Of a stretch of DNA of 64,000 bases, positions 12,001 to 22,404 are shown piece by piece. Made by a program: the position numbers and the translations under genes. Origin of the DNA: Echinometra lucunter (taxonomy: Eukaryota > Echinodermata > Echinoidea > Camarodonta > Echinometridae); the NCBI GenBank assembly GCA_029962745.1, contig CM057169.1:19184661-19248660 (forward strand), written 5' to 3'. Numbering within the stretch: position 1 is the stretch's first letter; each line of letters opens with the position of its first letter. The notes under the pieces are model-generated. The model was not told where the DNA came from and did not search any database. It was given only the letters and a program-made list of their open reading frames with translations.

Positions 12001-15000
12001 GAATATTAACTAAATGAAAACCCAACTATGTTCAGAGAGGCTGCACTACCTATCATCAGCATGATGCAGCCTCATGTTGGGTCCCACATGCTATAAATGG
12101 ACCAATGCATGTTTTTACTTGCACCCCTGCATGCTCATTTTTATTGTATATATGTGAGCCAACCCAAATCCTGCACCTTGTCACCTCCATTGGCACATGA
12201 CATTATTAACATCCCAGTATAGCTTCCAAGGAGCTGCGTTTTGGGATTACTGTGACAAGTAACAAGTAACAAGTAACAAGTAATCCCAAAACGCAGCTCC
12301 TTGGAAGCTATACTGGGATGTCAAGGAGCTGCGTTTTGGGATTACCGTGACAAGTAACAAGTAACAAGTAACAAGTAACAAGTAACAAGTAACAAGCAAC
12401 AAGTAACAAATACTGTCCTTTAACACAGTAAATGTCCTTGTGGCTAATCTGTTTGTTTAGTCCTGTGTCTTCAGTCTTATAAACTTGGATGGCCTAATCC
12501 AATATGGTTGAAATGTAGATGTTGTTATGAATTTTTATAGGGTTATTCCAAAATAAAAGCACAGAGACTCCAACCCCAAGCACCTCTTAAGCGGGAGATT
12601 CTCCCGCCGAGACCCCCTAGCAAACGGAAGACTCTGACTCAATGTGTGTGTAGCCCACATCACCAGCGCAAAGCACGAAATTCCTTGCAGCCGGAGGCTG
12701 CTTTTAGGGTTATAGAAGCTCTATGATGTTATCTTAGGCTTATTTTTAACATATGACAACACTAAATGAGGTAAAATCCAGTGATTCAGATTTGTTTTTT
12801 CGAAAAAGGTGGTTGGGCGGGAGAAATTCAAACTCAAGCAGGAGAACGGGAGATTCTGTGAAAATGGACTCAAAGCGGGAGATGTCCCGCCAAAAACGGG
12901 AGAGTTGGAGTCTCTGAAAGCAAGTATTTTCAGTTGTCTCTTTTCAAATTGCTTTTTGATGTGTTTTCAATAAATAGTAGAGACATGATGAATGCATACA
13001 CCACAAAATTAGTTAGATATTTAATCGCTTACTCTAGATATTCTCTTGGTTGTATGACTTTCAGATTTAGTGCCATTCAGTGTAAAGCAGTTGAAGTAAG
13101 GTCCTTAGCAGATCTAGAGCGGAATCAACAAGCCCAACAAACATCTTCAACAGAAAAACCCAAGGTAAGACAATGATATCTAATTCGAATATTTTTGTTT
13201 GAATTTGCCCATACATTTCAAATTTCAGAAAAGTTCTTTCTTCAACTGTAATATCATCGCATAATTTTTGTCTGTCATTTTTATGTGTGCCTTAGTTTCA
13301 TTCATTACATTGTAAGGAAATAAGTGCTGACCAACAAGCTATACATTTAGATTTATTGGAAATAAGACTTTTTGGTGTGTGAACAACTTACAAGATGTTA
13401 ACTCTCTTTTTTGCATCAGTTAGATTTGTAATAAGTATAGTAGGGCTTAACCGACTTGGACTTTTGCTGCCAATCCGATGCCCGATGTTTTTACATCCGC
13501 ATCGGCCCGATTCCGATTCTGATTCCGATACCGATCCAGCACAGAGCGCGGCTAAAGTAGAGATGAGTAATACAATAACAAAAATTTAATCCCATCTGCT
13601 ACACCCGCAAACAACATAGGGTCTAAGTGTGATTGTAACCGCCAAACATCTGTTGCTTGCATATGCAAATATTTACCGATTTCGATGTTTAGCCAATGCG
13701 GTTAAGAATCGGCAGTCACCGATCTCCGATGCGAATATCAGTTAAGCCCTAAAGTATAGTATTACTGGTATCCTGGATTTAGTTGATGTGTGAAGTGTAC
13801 TGATTGTTGCAAGATAAGGAATTCTTTCTATAATGCTTACATTATATTTTGATTAAAAATTTGACATTACATGAATAAGGGGCATTTTTAGGTTGACTAG
13901 TTGTTTATTGCAAAGTATTGCAATGAGTTTGGGCTTTTTATTTTTTTATACTTCCTGATTAAACAGTCTGCTGCCTGAATTTTATCAGTGTATATTGAAT
14001 TTTATCGATGTACATTGAATTTTGTCAGTGCACTTTTACTTCCACAGAATGGATTTTGAAAAGGATTTCCCTTTTTCGGTTTCTTTTAAAGGTCAATGGA
14101 TTTGGGAATCCGAATGCATCAAGTAGTTCATCCAAGCCTTCTTCATCAACTATATCATCTTCAGCATCACAGAAAACCAAACCTAAGAAAGGTTCCATTG
14201 CAGCAAGCTTTGCTTCACAGGCAAGCAAAAACAAGGCTCAGGAAGCGAAAGTGGAGAAGACAGAAGAACAACCAAAAGAAAAGAAGAAAGAGGAACAGGT
14301 GAAATAACAAGAAACTATTTTTTTGTCTTGTCTCATTATCCAATTTGCTCCAAAGTTGACGGCACGTTGCTTTGGGTGAAAGCAGGGTAGTCAGAAATAT
14401 TGATATTTCAAAATGTACGAACAAATTGTTTTTGTGACTAAGATGTATTTTATGACAATATGCATTACATAAAACTGTTTTTTTTAGTAAATGTGGAAAT
14501 TTTAGTCATGTTTGTTTCAATTAACACAGTTTTAAAAATAAATGTGAGGGGAAGAAAAAAGGGATACAAATTGTATGTTATTATACATGGTGTCAATATT
14601 TATCATGATAAAAACAGCTTTGCAATTTGATTGTGAATTTAAAAAAAAAAAAAGAGTTAATTGTGAAAAAAAAAACCATGTGCAGTACTTTATACATACT
14701 TTCATTTTTTCCTATATTCAGAAACCGAAGGCAAAAGGTATGCTGGCTTTCATGGGTCAAAAGAAAAAGGAAGATGTACCATCAGCATCTTCAGGACCAG
14801 CAGGGGATTCTGGGAATGATGAAAGAAGATCAGTCAAGGAAGAGGAGGAAGAGATGGCAGAGGTTGATGTAGAAAGCTGCAGGCAAGAGAAAAAGGGGGT
14901 GAAAGGTGGAAGATCACAAAGGTCAAGCAAGGCAGACAAGAAGAAGAAAAGAATAGACAATTCAGATTCAGAATCAGGTATTTATTTTGTGGTGGTCTTT

Positions 15001-16686
15001 TTAACCTGTATCCGTAGCCAAATCCTTACTCATTTATATTACTGTGTGTTCACTCTCATTCTCTCACTTCAGGTATTCATTTTGTGATGGTGGTTTCAAC
15101 CTATATTTGTAGCCAAATGACTTCACTTCTGTATCACTCTATTTATATCACTTTCTCTCTTCCCCCCTTTCTCTTGCTCGCGTGCTCTCTCTCCCTCTCT
15201 CCCCTCCCTCCTCTCTCCCTTTCTTTCTCCCTTCCTTTCTCCCTCCCTCCCTCCCTCCCTCCCTCTTTCTCTCTGTAGAATCCTTCCCGTTATGCCTATC
15301 TCTGTTTCTAATTTACTTAATGATTTAGCTGTTCCCACAAACTTTGGGATAGAATTCCCTCAAATTACAGTTTCTCAATATATACAAACATATCTTTTGA
15401 ATGATAAGTATTATCCTTTGTGTGATGGTAGTTTAATTGTATCATTTTATTCTTGATTCCCTGCATGCTTCCATGCAGATGATGATAGGCAGAAAAAAAC
15501 GGTTGCTAGGAAACGGAGACGTATCATCCAGCAAGAAGACAGCAGTAGTGAAGAGGAGGAGGACGAGGAGCAGGAGGATATGGGTAGGTGAAGACTTACT
15601 GGCACAAGAATTATTTGAAGCATTATTGATCAGCTTTCTTCTTTAAATTGGCAACACCAATATTTTTTCATTTGATGCTGATTTTTTTTTTTTTTTTTTT
15701 TTTGTAAAAAGTCCTGTTATCCGAAATGAATTTAAATTTGACAGAAAGTATGATGAAAAGTTAAAAAGTTGCCAAATGGCATGAAAAACAGGAATTTTGA
15801 ACTTTGCAATGAAGATTGAATGAAGATAAGATAGAAACTTGGTACTCTCCTCTGTTTTGCAGATGATAGCCCCATCCCACCAACTCCGCCCCCTGTGGCC
15901 CAGCCTCTCCAATCAGATGAGGAGGATGAGGCCACACCCCCACCTGAAAAGCAATCGGAGGAGAGGTCATCGACTGGAAAGAGGAGAATCAGGAAGAAGG
16001 TTCTCAAGAGCAAAGTGACAGTGGACGAAGAGGGTTGCATGGGTAAGATTCTAATTTTGTCTTTATTTCTCACCAAATATTAGAATACAAGATTGTATCA
16101 TTAATCAGATTTAGAGAGCATTGTATAGTGTAATCTTGGTACTTGGGGTCGTTTACAACCCGAAGGATCACCTACTTTATACTTTTACTGTGTAGATCAT
16201 TGGTTGATAGCACAACTAGGAATACAAATGAAAGATACCTAACATCACAAGAGACAATTAATTTTCAGCCTTTAAATGCTGAAATTTCTTCCACTCAAGT
16301 GAAAAAAATATCATTGCAGCTTAGAATTTTATCTTGGCAATTAATTACTACGATCTAAAGCTATTTGCTCTTACCAAAAGAAGAAATGGGTTTCAGAGCT
16401 TGTACTACAGCCTGTTTTCCTGAAGTTTGAGTTGAAATGACAAATTGTGGCCATTGATTTTATTTCCACAGTGACGGAAAAGGTCTGGGAGAGCGAGTCT
16501 ACAGATGCCAGTGATGATGACCATCCTCCACCAGCTCAAAAGCCCAAAGCACAGCCCAAGAAAGAGGACAATGATTTGGATGATGAGGACGATAAGAAAG
16601 AAAAGAAAGGAAAGGGAAAGAAGACATCACCACCTAGTAGTAAAGGCAAGCAGTCATCGCTGATGAGCTTCTTCAAGAAAAAATGA
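9093..16686 (+). CDS. POLD3: DNA polymerase delta subunit 3 (p66/POLD3), 11 coding exons
   Basis: Exons: 9093-9158, 10488-10543, 10822-10924, 11347-11386, 11779-11911, 13065-13164, 14092-14298, 14722-14977, 15479-15583, 15863-16042, 16472-16686. All have GT-AG borders and phases agree, giving 1,461 nt and 486 residues (human 466). POLD3 is an accessory subunit of DNA polymerase delta, also shared with polymerase zeta; it links POLD2 to PCNA in the nucleus. The N-terminal winged-helix region (residues ~5-145) shows YLENIEEYV, VVTYKWLS, VTYAVTGT and FSAIQC (134-139), all matching the family. The middle is lysine/acid-rich and disordered. The basic RKRRRI and KKVLKSK blocks and VTEKVWESES also match vertebrate POLD3. 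The protein ends in a canonical PIP box, QSSLMSFF (476-483), followed by KKK and stop. Only the linker differs from the family in length. Introns carry a LINE fragment, hAT-type elements and a perfect hairpin. Very secure. Confidence 0.96.
9851..10027 (+). pseudogene. 3' end of a non-LTR retrotransposon reverse-transcriptase ORF (relic)
   Basis: One frame reads NQKFHQLRHRARVFQDSFF, then a conserved RDWNNLP motif, then SLETFKSKLKQLQ and TAA at 10025-10027. This is the usual C-terminus of CR1/L2/Jockey-type ORF2 proteins. Only the last ~58 codons remain, so the copy is 5'-truncated. It sits in POLD3 intron 1, sense orientation. Confidence 0.8.
11587..11625. repeat. Short GA microsatellite in POLD3 intron 4
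   Basis: A short (GA)n run followed by a G-rich stretch. The rest of intron 4 shows no recognisable element. Confidence 0.6.
12211..12319. repeat. Perfect 40-bp inverted repeat (hairpin) in POLD3 intron 5
   Basis: Positions 12211-12250 are the exact reverse complement of 12280-12319, separated by a 29-nt loop of ACAAGTA units. A third copy of the inner arm (GGAGCTGCGTTTTGGGATTA) follows in direct orientation at 12324-12343. Perfect arms imply recent origin or ongoing repair between arms. Confidence 0.9.
12349..12415. repeat. ACAAGTA heptamer tandem repeat
   Basis: About eight near-perfect ACAAGTA units, one with C for T (ACAAGCA). The same heptamer fills the hairpin loop just upstream. Confidence 0.9.
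12562..12916. mobile_element. hAT-like miniature transposon in POLD3 intron 5
   Basis: The ends are CAGAGACTCCAAC and its exact reverse complement GTTGGAGTCTCTG. Sub-terminal GCGGGAGAT / GGGAGATGTCCCGCC motifs recur. AAAGCA borders both ends (12556-12561 and 12917-12922), a possible imperfect target duplication. No open frame of length. Confidence 0.7.
13441..13751. mobile_element. hAT-family MITE with 8-bp target duplication (POLD3 intron 6)
   Basis: The element begins TAGGGCTTAACCGA and ends TCAGTTAAGCCCTA. It is flanked on both sides by AAGTATAG (13433-13440 and 13752-13759), the 8-bp duplication typical of hAT transposons. Internal CCGAT/ATCGG motifs repeat near each end. It has no transposase, so it depends on an autonomous element elsewhere. 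Confidence 0.88.
15140..15278. repeat. CT-rich tract in POLD3 intron 8
   Basis: Nearly pure pyrimidine tract with CTCT, CCCT and CCTCC units. Frames across it are low-complexity artefacts. Confidence 0.85.
15592..15810. repeat. Dispersed repeat, copy A (GGCAACACC family), POLD3 intron 9
   Basis: This copy shares GAATTATTT.AAGC, TTAAATTGGCAACACCA, CCGAAATGAAT and AAAAAGTTG with 46785-46990 in the same order and orientation. A fragment recurs at 18135-18180. It contains a poly-T run. It ends before exon 10. Confidence 0.6.
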
Positions 16687-17780
16687 GGATTCTGAACACT
16701 ATTTTAGAGATACTGCTGCAGGAGTTCGCTACTGGAACTTGTAGAGACAGTGAACAGTAACACTGAGGCCTGTGTGTTGGGGTCTTCTTTCCACTTGGTA
16801 TAGGCTTGTAGAGCGTTTGGTCGCTGGGCTCGGGAAAATCGTTTCATTTTATGAAATATGGTTCATGGGAATGTTTGTGTACAGTCATTGAATGATATTT
16901 TGGAAGACCTACCTGAATCTCATTTGTGCATGAATGGTATCTCAAGTTAAAACTGTCTTCAGATGAAATCCTGGACCATGGCAAGTATTCCCAGTAGGCT
17001 TGTTTTCAGATAAATCATATCCTGCTCTATGGTACTTCCAAAAACTGAGCAGAATTGTTGGTTTCCAAGATAATTAGCATTGACTACTTGCAATACTCGA
17101 TCATATATGCACTGAATTCACGACTTGCCAGCAATATCTCAACACCTTAAAAGTAATGAGGTTCACATTTTAGGTTTTTCATTTTTTCAGCAGCACTGGC
17201 AGGAAGAGTTTATTTGATACTCGAGAAATTTATCTTCTATCTTCTATAGAAAAGAGTTTGGGCAATTTTTTGTACAGGGACTGAAAAATAGTATTTTTTC
17301 AAACAGTTTGAAGTGTCCTGACAAAGGCATGGTCATAGAGTGGTTAGAAGTAGCAAAGAAGTTTTCTACCAGTAAATCTAAACTTCAAATTCTAACTTTA
17401 TTTCCTATGATAATCAAAAGTTTATGCTGAATTCTGACAACTTTTCAGGGATTACTTATTTGTGTGACTGCCTCATCTTAAATTTGAGAAATGCACATAT
17501 ATATTTTCATATTTTGTAACGGGGTACAGAACATTACGGTAATGACTATTAAATAATGTATTCAGTTATGAAATTGGATTTTTTGATGATGTATACAGTC
17601 TACAATAACACAAACGGTCAGTGTTTTTAGCATTTGGTTGTTACAGTTGTTAATCAACTTGGAAAAGGAAATGATATCCCATAATTTTTTTACAAGAATA
17701 TGCATACATGTAGAATATAAGTTTTCATATGATTTGAATATATGATAAAAGATATTTTAGTTCTTTTCAACAGTGAGTTA
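16687..17780 (+). other. POLD3 3' UTR / downstream flank
   Basis: About 1.1 kb of non-repetitive AT-rich DNA follows the stop codon. ATTAAA at 17548-17553 is a possible variant polyadenylation signal; no AATAAA was noted in this stretch. The transcript end cannot be fixed from sequence alone. Confidence 0.45.
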
Positions 17781-17786
17781 GACACC

Positions 17787-17880
17787 TGGGCCCATATTCA
17801 TGAAACCTTCATAGGCCTAGTTGTCGCCTGTGTAATTAGATTACAACTAGCTTTAGTAAGGTTTCATGAATATGGGCCCT
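17787..17880. mobile_element. ~94-bp palindromic MITE
   Basis: GGGCCCATATTCATGAAACC at the left end is inverted at the right end, with further pairing through CTAGTTGT / ACAACTAG. The whole unit is an imperfect hairpin. Confidence 0.75.
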
Positions 17881-17892
17881 GATATACATGTA

Positions 17893-18069
17893 CAGTCAAC
17901 TCTGCCTAAGTCGAATTTCTTGGGACTGAAGAAAATGCTTCGACTTAAAGAAAATTCGACTTATGAGAGGTCAAAAACAATAGAAAATAAAGGAATGGGA
18001 CCCAGAACGGACCTTCGACTTAAGGCGATTATTCGACTTTTGCGACTTCGACTTATGCAGAGTTGACTG
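17893..18069. mobile_element. Pogo/Tigger-like MITE, copy 1
   Basis: The termini CAGTCAACTCTGC and GCAGAGTTGACTG are exact inverses flanked by TA on both sides, as in the Tc1/mariner/pogo superfamily. TTCGACTTA motifs repeat inside. A second copy lies at 44512-44687. Confidence 0.88.
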
Positions 18070-18183
18070 TATCTTGTAAAGTCAGTTATTTGCTCCTTTT
18101 AACACATAAAAGTACACAATTTTCTGAAGGGCTAAATTAATCAGCTTTCTCTCCTAAAACTGGCAACACCTATTCTAATTTCC

Positions 18184-18494
18184 GGTTACAGTTCGTTATT
18201 CTGAAGGTTCGTTAGTCCGAAAACTACAAGATAATACATAAAAATGTTGGGCTAATGATCTATGAATAATCTAAGGGTGCTTGCAAGGAATCCGAAAACA
18301 AAATAAGGTCCGTTATTCCGAAGGGTTCGATAGTCCGAAAATGAAATAAGGTTCATTAGTTAGTTAGTTATTTTCAGACTAACAAACCTTATTTCATTTT
18401 CAGACTATTGAACCTTCGGAATAATGAACCTTATTTCATTTTCAGACTAACAAACCTTTGGAATAATGAGCCTTCGGAATAATGAACATCACCC
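18184..18494. mobile_element. MITE with 9-bp target duplication (MULE-like)
   Basis: CTAATTTCC flanks both sides (18175-18183 and 18495-18503). The ends pair through GTTCGTTATTCTGAAGG on the left and the inverse of CCTTCGGAATAATGAAC on the right. Internal GTTAGTCCGAAA / TTTCAGACTAAC modules repeat. A 9-bp duplication suggests a Mutator-type transposase. Confidence 0.8.
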
Positions 18495-18600
18495 CTAATT
18501 TCCACTCCTACATATTTTAAAAGGTATAAAATTGTATTTAACATCAACTAAAATAACTTAGAATTACAAACTTTGACAGAAAATTGCCACTTTGCATATA

Positions 18601-18713
18601 CAGTGGAAACTCGGTATAACAAGGTCCTTGGGACCGCCAAAATATTACCTTGTTATATCAGGAATATTGTTATATCACATCTCTTTATACAAAGTTTCCA
18701 CTGTATAGTCATT
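18601..18713. mobile_element. 113-bp Tc1/mariner-type MITE
   Basis: CAGTGGAAACT and AGTTTCCACTG form the ends. TATA sits directly outside both ends, consistent with TA target duplication. An internal AACAAGGT / ACCTTGTT inverted repeat adds a hairpin. Confidence 0.82.
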
Positions 18714-19744
18714 CTTTGTTTAAAGACGCTCAGTCGTGGCCTTTCGTGGGGAATTTGACACCATGAGTGCTTACCCAGTAACAGGTGTTGTCCAACACTA
18801 TTTTTTTATGACCTAGAGATCTTATGTAATGCTCTATATATTCCACCCTTTGCCCCATATGGCAGAGGCATTATCTCACTTTCCCCGCCCGGAGAATGCC
18901 TGAAGCAGGCCAAAGAATGTTTATGGTGGGACAGCTTGTTTTGCTGTGCTCCATAAATATAGCTCTATTACAGGTATTTCCAGTGCTTTTCACAAAGTCT
19001 GGTGTCAGCAAATTATGATCCACTCCCCATGAAAGCCCACGAGTGAATGTCTATTAACACTGTGTTACAAATTCGAAGAGTGAACAGGTTGAATCAAGCT
19101 GTTCTTATTCACAAATGATGCAGCCTAAAAAGGCTCAAAATCTTTGATCCTTTTTATTACCGGCTTTTAACTCTTTCTACCTATGTAGCAGTGTTGGACG
19201 ACTCAAAGACTGTTCATCTGTGGAATTGGAATTCTTTTCAATTTACATTTTCCAAAATATGATTTATGTACCTCATGTAAGTTTACACTGTATCTATCAA
19301 GGTAGATCACTTTGAGATAACCTGTCAATAGAAGTTACATTTCACGAAATCTATAGTTGTACTCTGTTGTTAACATGGTCATGTGGACTCTTCCTGTATG
19401 ATTTGAAAAGATGTAGTACATGTAATTGTATAAATAAATTTCAATATTTTGATATGGACGAGTTGGCAGTCTTTTGTTTGTTTGAAAACACTTTAGACCA
19501 TTTTTTCCTGTTACAATTAATTTTAGTTTAGCACTAAATGATGGGAGGTAGATTTCATAGCAATATTTTCTTCTTTTGTTCTCTACCGGTACATCTCCCC
19601 CCCCCCCCCCCCCCCTTTCTCTCTTTGTTACTGTTACTGTTACTCTGTTTTCTCCATCTTCCTTTGTACATCGGGGGTTTTCATGACAACATATCAATTC
19701 AAAAGAGTTTAGAACATTCAAATAGCCAGTAGAAAAATAGAATT
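18714..19744. other. Intergenic spacer between POLD3 and the CCDC160-like gene
   Basis: No exon or RNA gene was recognised. A poly-C run near 19598 and a short GTTACT repeat near 19628 are the only features. Confidence 0.5.
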
Positions 19745-19745
19745 C

Positions 19746-19880
19746 AAAATGTTATTCCCTAAAAGTGTACACACTAAACAATTCAATTCAGATGTTATTC
19801 CCTAAAAGTGTACGCACTTAAACAATTCAATTCAGTTGTTATTCCCTAAAAGTGTACACACTAAACAATTCAATTCAAAT
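19746..19880. repeat. Three-copy tandem repeat, ~43-44-bp unit
   Basis: GTTATTCCCTAAAAGTGTAC recurs at 19751, 19794 and 19838, followed each time by ACAATTCAATTCA. Confidence 0.9.
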
Positions 19881-20203
19881 TCTATTCATCCAAATCCTCA
19901 AGGAAACATGGAAATTTGGCTCAGTCACACAATCAACAACAAAAAAAAAATTAATTTCACTGAAACTTCACTTTTTACAAATCAAGAAATACATGTAATA
20001 GTTCTAAACTTCTCACAACAAGATTGATAAAAACTCTCTTTTAGTCCAGATTTAAAGACCAATTAATAGGGCAGTGTTTTCAATGACTTGGCAGTGCTTT
20101 TTATCTGAAAAAAAAAATCATTACTTAATGAATAAGGATCATAATAATGAGAAGCAAGAAAAGAGATTCTGATTTGTCACTTCTTTAGTAAAGTCATTCT
20201 TTT

Positions 20204-20209
20204 TTTATT
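20204..20209 (-). terminator. Candidate polyadenylation signal AATAAA (minus strand)
   Basis: AATAAA on the minus strand lies about 400 bp beyond the stop codon of the CCDC160-like gene. It is the nearest canonical hexamer I noticed; a transcript end is not proven. Confidence 0.35.
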
Positions 20210-20612
20210 CATTATGTTGCAAAATGAATTTCCAAGCATTAAAGGGATGAACACCTGTCACTCGCAATAAACTAGACTCCTTTTACAGGACCAAAGATGA
20301 TTCATCTATCACAGGACAGAGGTATATTAATGTTTCATGGGAGAAAGAAATTAAATCAACATTTTCCTACAGAACATAGAAAATGGAGGATTTATAAACA
20401 TTACATCAACTGTGGAATCCACCCAATACAGCATTCCAAAGGAAAAATACCCCTTTAACAATTTATAGGTTAAATCAGCATGTCGGTTGTTACACACGGC
20501 CATGACCACCTAATGATACCAAGACGCCAGCCATTTCCATGTCCATCTATGTGTAATGTGTATGACCTTCTTTCCACAAATTTCAAAATAAGTTCATTCA
20601 AGAAAGACTGTC

Positions 20613-21626
20613 TCAGTAAAGCTGAAGGACCTTGAGAGTTCTAGAACTTCCAGAATCACTAGGCAGGGACTGCTTGGGTTCAGCTCTCTCAGACTGCTGA
20701 GCAAAGTGTAGTCTTAGATGATCCAGTGCTTTGCAGGATCTTTTGTGTTCTGTTTGTTCCTTCTCCAACTCTGCCCTGCATTCCCCAAGCTCCTGGTACA
20801 GATTAGCAATCTGTGATTCATATTCCACCCTCATGGTCTCTTCCTTCTCCATGGTTTCTAACCTATGTCTTGTATCTGCTTCAGCTAACTTGATCCTAAC
20901 TTCTTTCAGGTCCTGCCTAGTTTGAGAATGAGTCTTCCGAAGGTCAATGGCTTCTTTCCTCATCAACAGTCGCTGCTCAACAACTTCCCTGTAGTCATCT
21001 TCCGCCATTGCAAGCTTGCTCTTCTGCAATCGTACATCCTTTGTTAGATGTTCCTTTTGCAGGTGCAGTCTCTTATTTTCTTGACAAGCCTGTTTCAATG
21101 CAGTGTCTTTGGCATTGAGAACCTTCGTCTGTTGTTTGTATTTCTTTTGTAGGTCTTGGTAGTGTCTCTGCAGAGCTTTCAATTCAATGTGGATGATCTG
21201 TTTCTCTTCTTTGACTTTCTGAAATTCTTTCCTCAGGATTTCTATCTCTCCTGCAGACCAAATGCCATTTTCACCAGTCCCTCCTCTGTTTTCCACATCA
21301 CCATCACAACTTCTGAACACTTTCTCCCTCCTTGAAGATTCAGGTCTCTGTACCTCGCCTGTCAACCTCACATTCTGCTTCAAATCAGCTAATGGCTCAC
21401 CGACCTGGATGTTTTTGTGCTTTGGGATTCGTGCCTCTGCATCCAATCTGTCTTTAACCTGTTGGTAGATGTCCTTTGCCTTCTTCCTCTGCGACAGCCT
21501 CCATGCTTCTTGTGTGCCTTCATCAGCCTGTTCGGGTTTCTTGGTAAGGTCTGAGATACTTAGAGTGAAGTGAGGTGGGAACAGATCTTCCACCCAGTGC
21601 CTTTGGCTCTTAGTTGTATCTTCCAT
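20613..21626 (-). CDS. CCDC160-like coiled-coil protein, intron-less coding region
   Basis: The 337-residue frame starts at ATG 21626-21624 in a strong context (ACCATGG); the frame is open further upstream, but only with a TTG. A good acceptor (TTTCTTGTACAG) at about 21643 suggests a spliced 5' UTR. Residues 9-20 read RHWVEDLFPPHF. Vertebrate CCDC160 starts with a similar HW..(N/D).F.P.F motif, followed by a basic S.RK segment (here SQRKKAKDIY). Residues ~126-320 are a long heptad-rich coiled coil (KEFQKVKEEKQIIHIELKAL and on). It ends with a family-like E(L/K)E.E......(R/K)ALDHLRLHFAQQ segment. The match is from recall and motif order, so the name is provisional; a generic coiled-coil protein is the alternative. 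CCDC160 has no established function. The gene is tail to tail with POLD3. Confidence 0.7.
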   Translation of the reverse strand: MEDTTKSQRHWVEDLFPPHFTLSISDLTKKPEQADEGTQEAWRLSQRKKAKDIYQQVKDRLDAEARIPKHKNIQVGEPLADLKQNVRLTGEVQRPESSRREKVFRSCDGDVENRGGTGENGIWSAGEIEILRKEFQKVKEEKQIIHIELKALQRHYQDLQKKYKQQTKVLNAKDTALKQACQENKRLHLQKEHLTKDVRLQKSKLAMAEDDYREVVEQRLLMRKEAIDLRKTHSQTRQDLKEVRIKLAEADTRHRLETMEKEETMRVEYESQIANLYQELGECRAELEKEQTEHKRSCKALDHLRLHFAQQSERAEPKQSLPSDSGSSRTLKVLQLY

Positions 21627-21642
21627 GGTGTGCTGAGTTATG

Positions 21643-22400
21643 CTGTACAAGAAATAGAAAAGAAAGATAGGTCTTGCATTATTGCTTTTTATGTTGAATT
21701 TCTACCAAGTCTATTCATTGTCACTTAACACTATGTGCGCCAGAGATTTAGCAATAATTTCATGGTTAAAAAAGTTTTGCAAATAAAAATCAATAAATGT
21801 TATTAGTTATTTTACACATTGCAATAATTCATAGATATCTTACAAAAATTCCACATCGGAAAGACTTCTCCCTCAAAGTAAAAATACAAATTCAGCTCCA
21901 TTGACTTATCGAGTGTAGCAGACTTGGATCTAAGTGCACTTTAAGTTCCTTGAGTCGACACACTTATACATCTACAAGCTTATCTGAGATAAGCTTGTAC
22001 TCCATAGGCATAGTAGTCATCGTGGTAGAAAAGCCTCAACAGCTTTTGTGTGTATTCCCAGGCATTGGGGCTTGGTAGAAAATCACACATGAGAGGAAAA
22101 TAATTGTTTAAATTCCATTTTCAATCAATCCCCAAATTTTTGGAATATCAAGAGGTGAAGAGTTTCTAAATCATATCTAGCAAATTTGATAAAAATACAT
22201 CTTGCTTTAATAAGGCAATTTTGTTGCCTGTTGTTGACTGCTGCAACGGTGAATGTTCGCCACAATCCGAGGTACGTTTGGCCATATGAGTGGAGTTGAC
22301 ATGATGGTGAATGCGGAGAGAGAAATGAAATGTCTGGCTACAAGAAGAAGTAGCACAGTGATTTAATTGTGTAGATAGGTCGAACTGTTAGATCATATAT
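21643..22400. other. Upstream flank of the CCDC160-like gene
   Basis: This must hold the promoter and the 5' UTR intron of the minus-strand gene. No specific promoter motif could be assigned. A short palindrome (CAAGCTTATCTGAGATAAGCTTG) is at about 21976. Confidence 0.4.
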
Positions 22401-22404
22401 ATGG

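Noticed and set aside
21627..21650. Longer N-terminus for the CCDC160-like protein
   Set aside because: The upstream extension would need a TTG start and crosses a likely 3' splice site; ACCATGG at 21626 is the better start.
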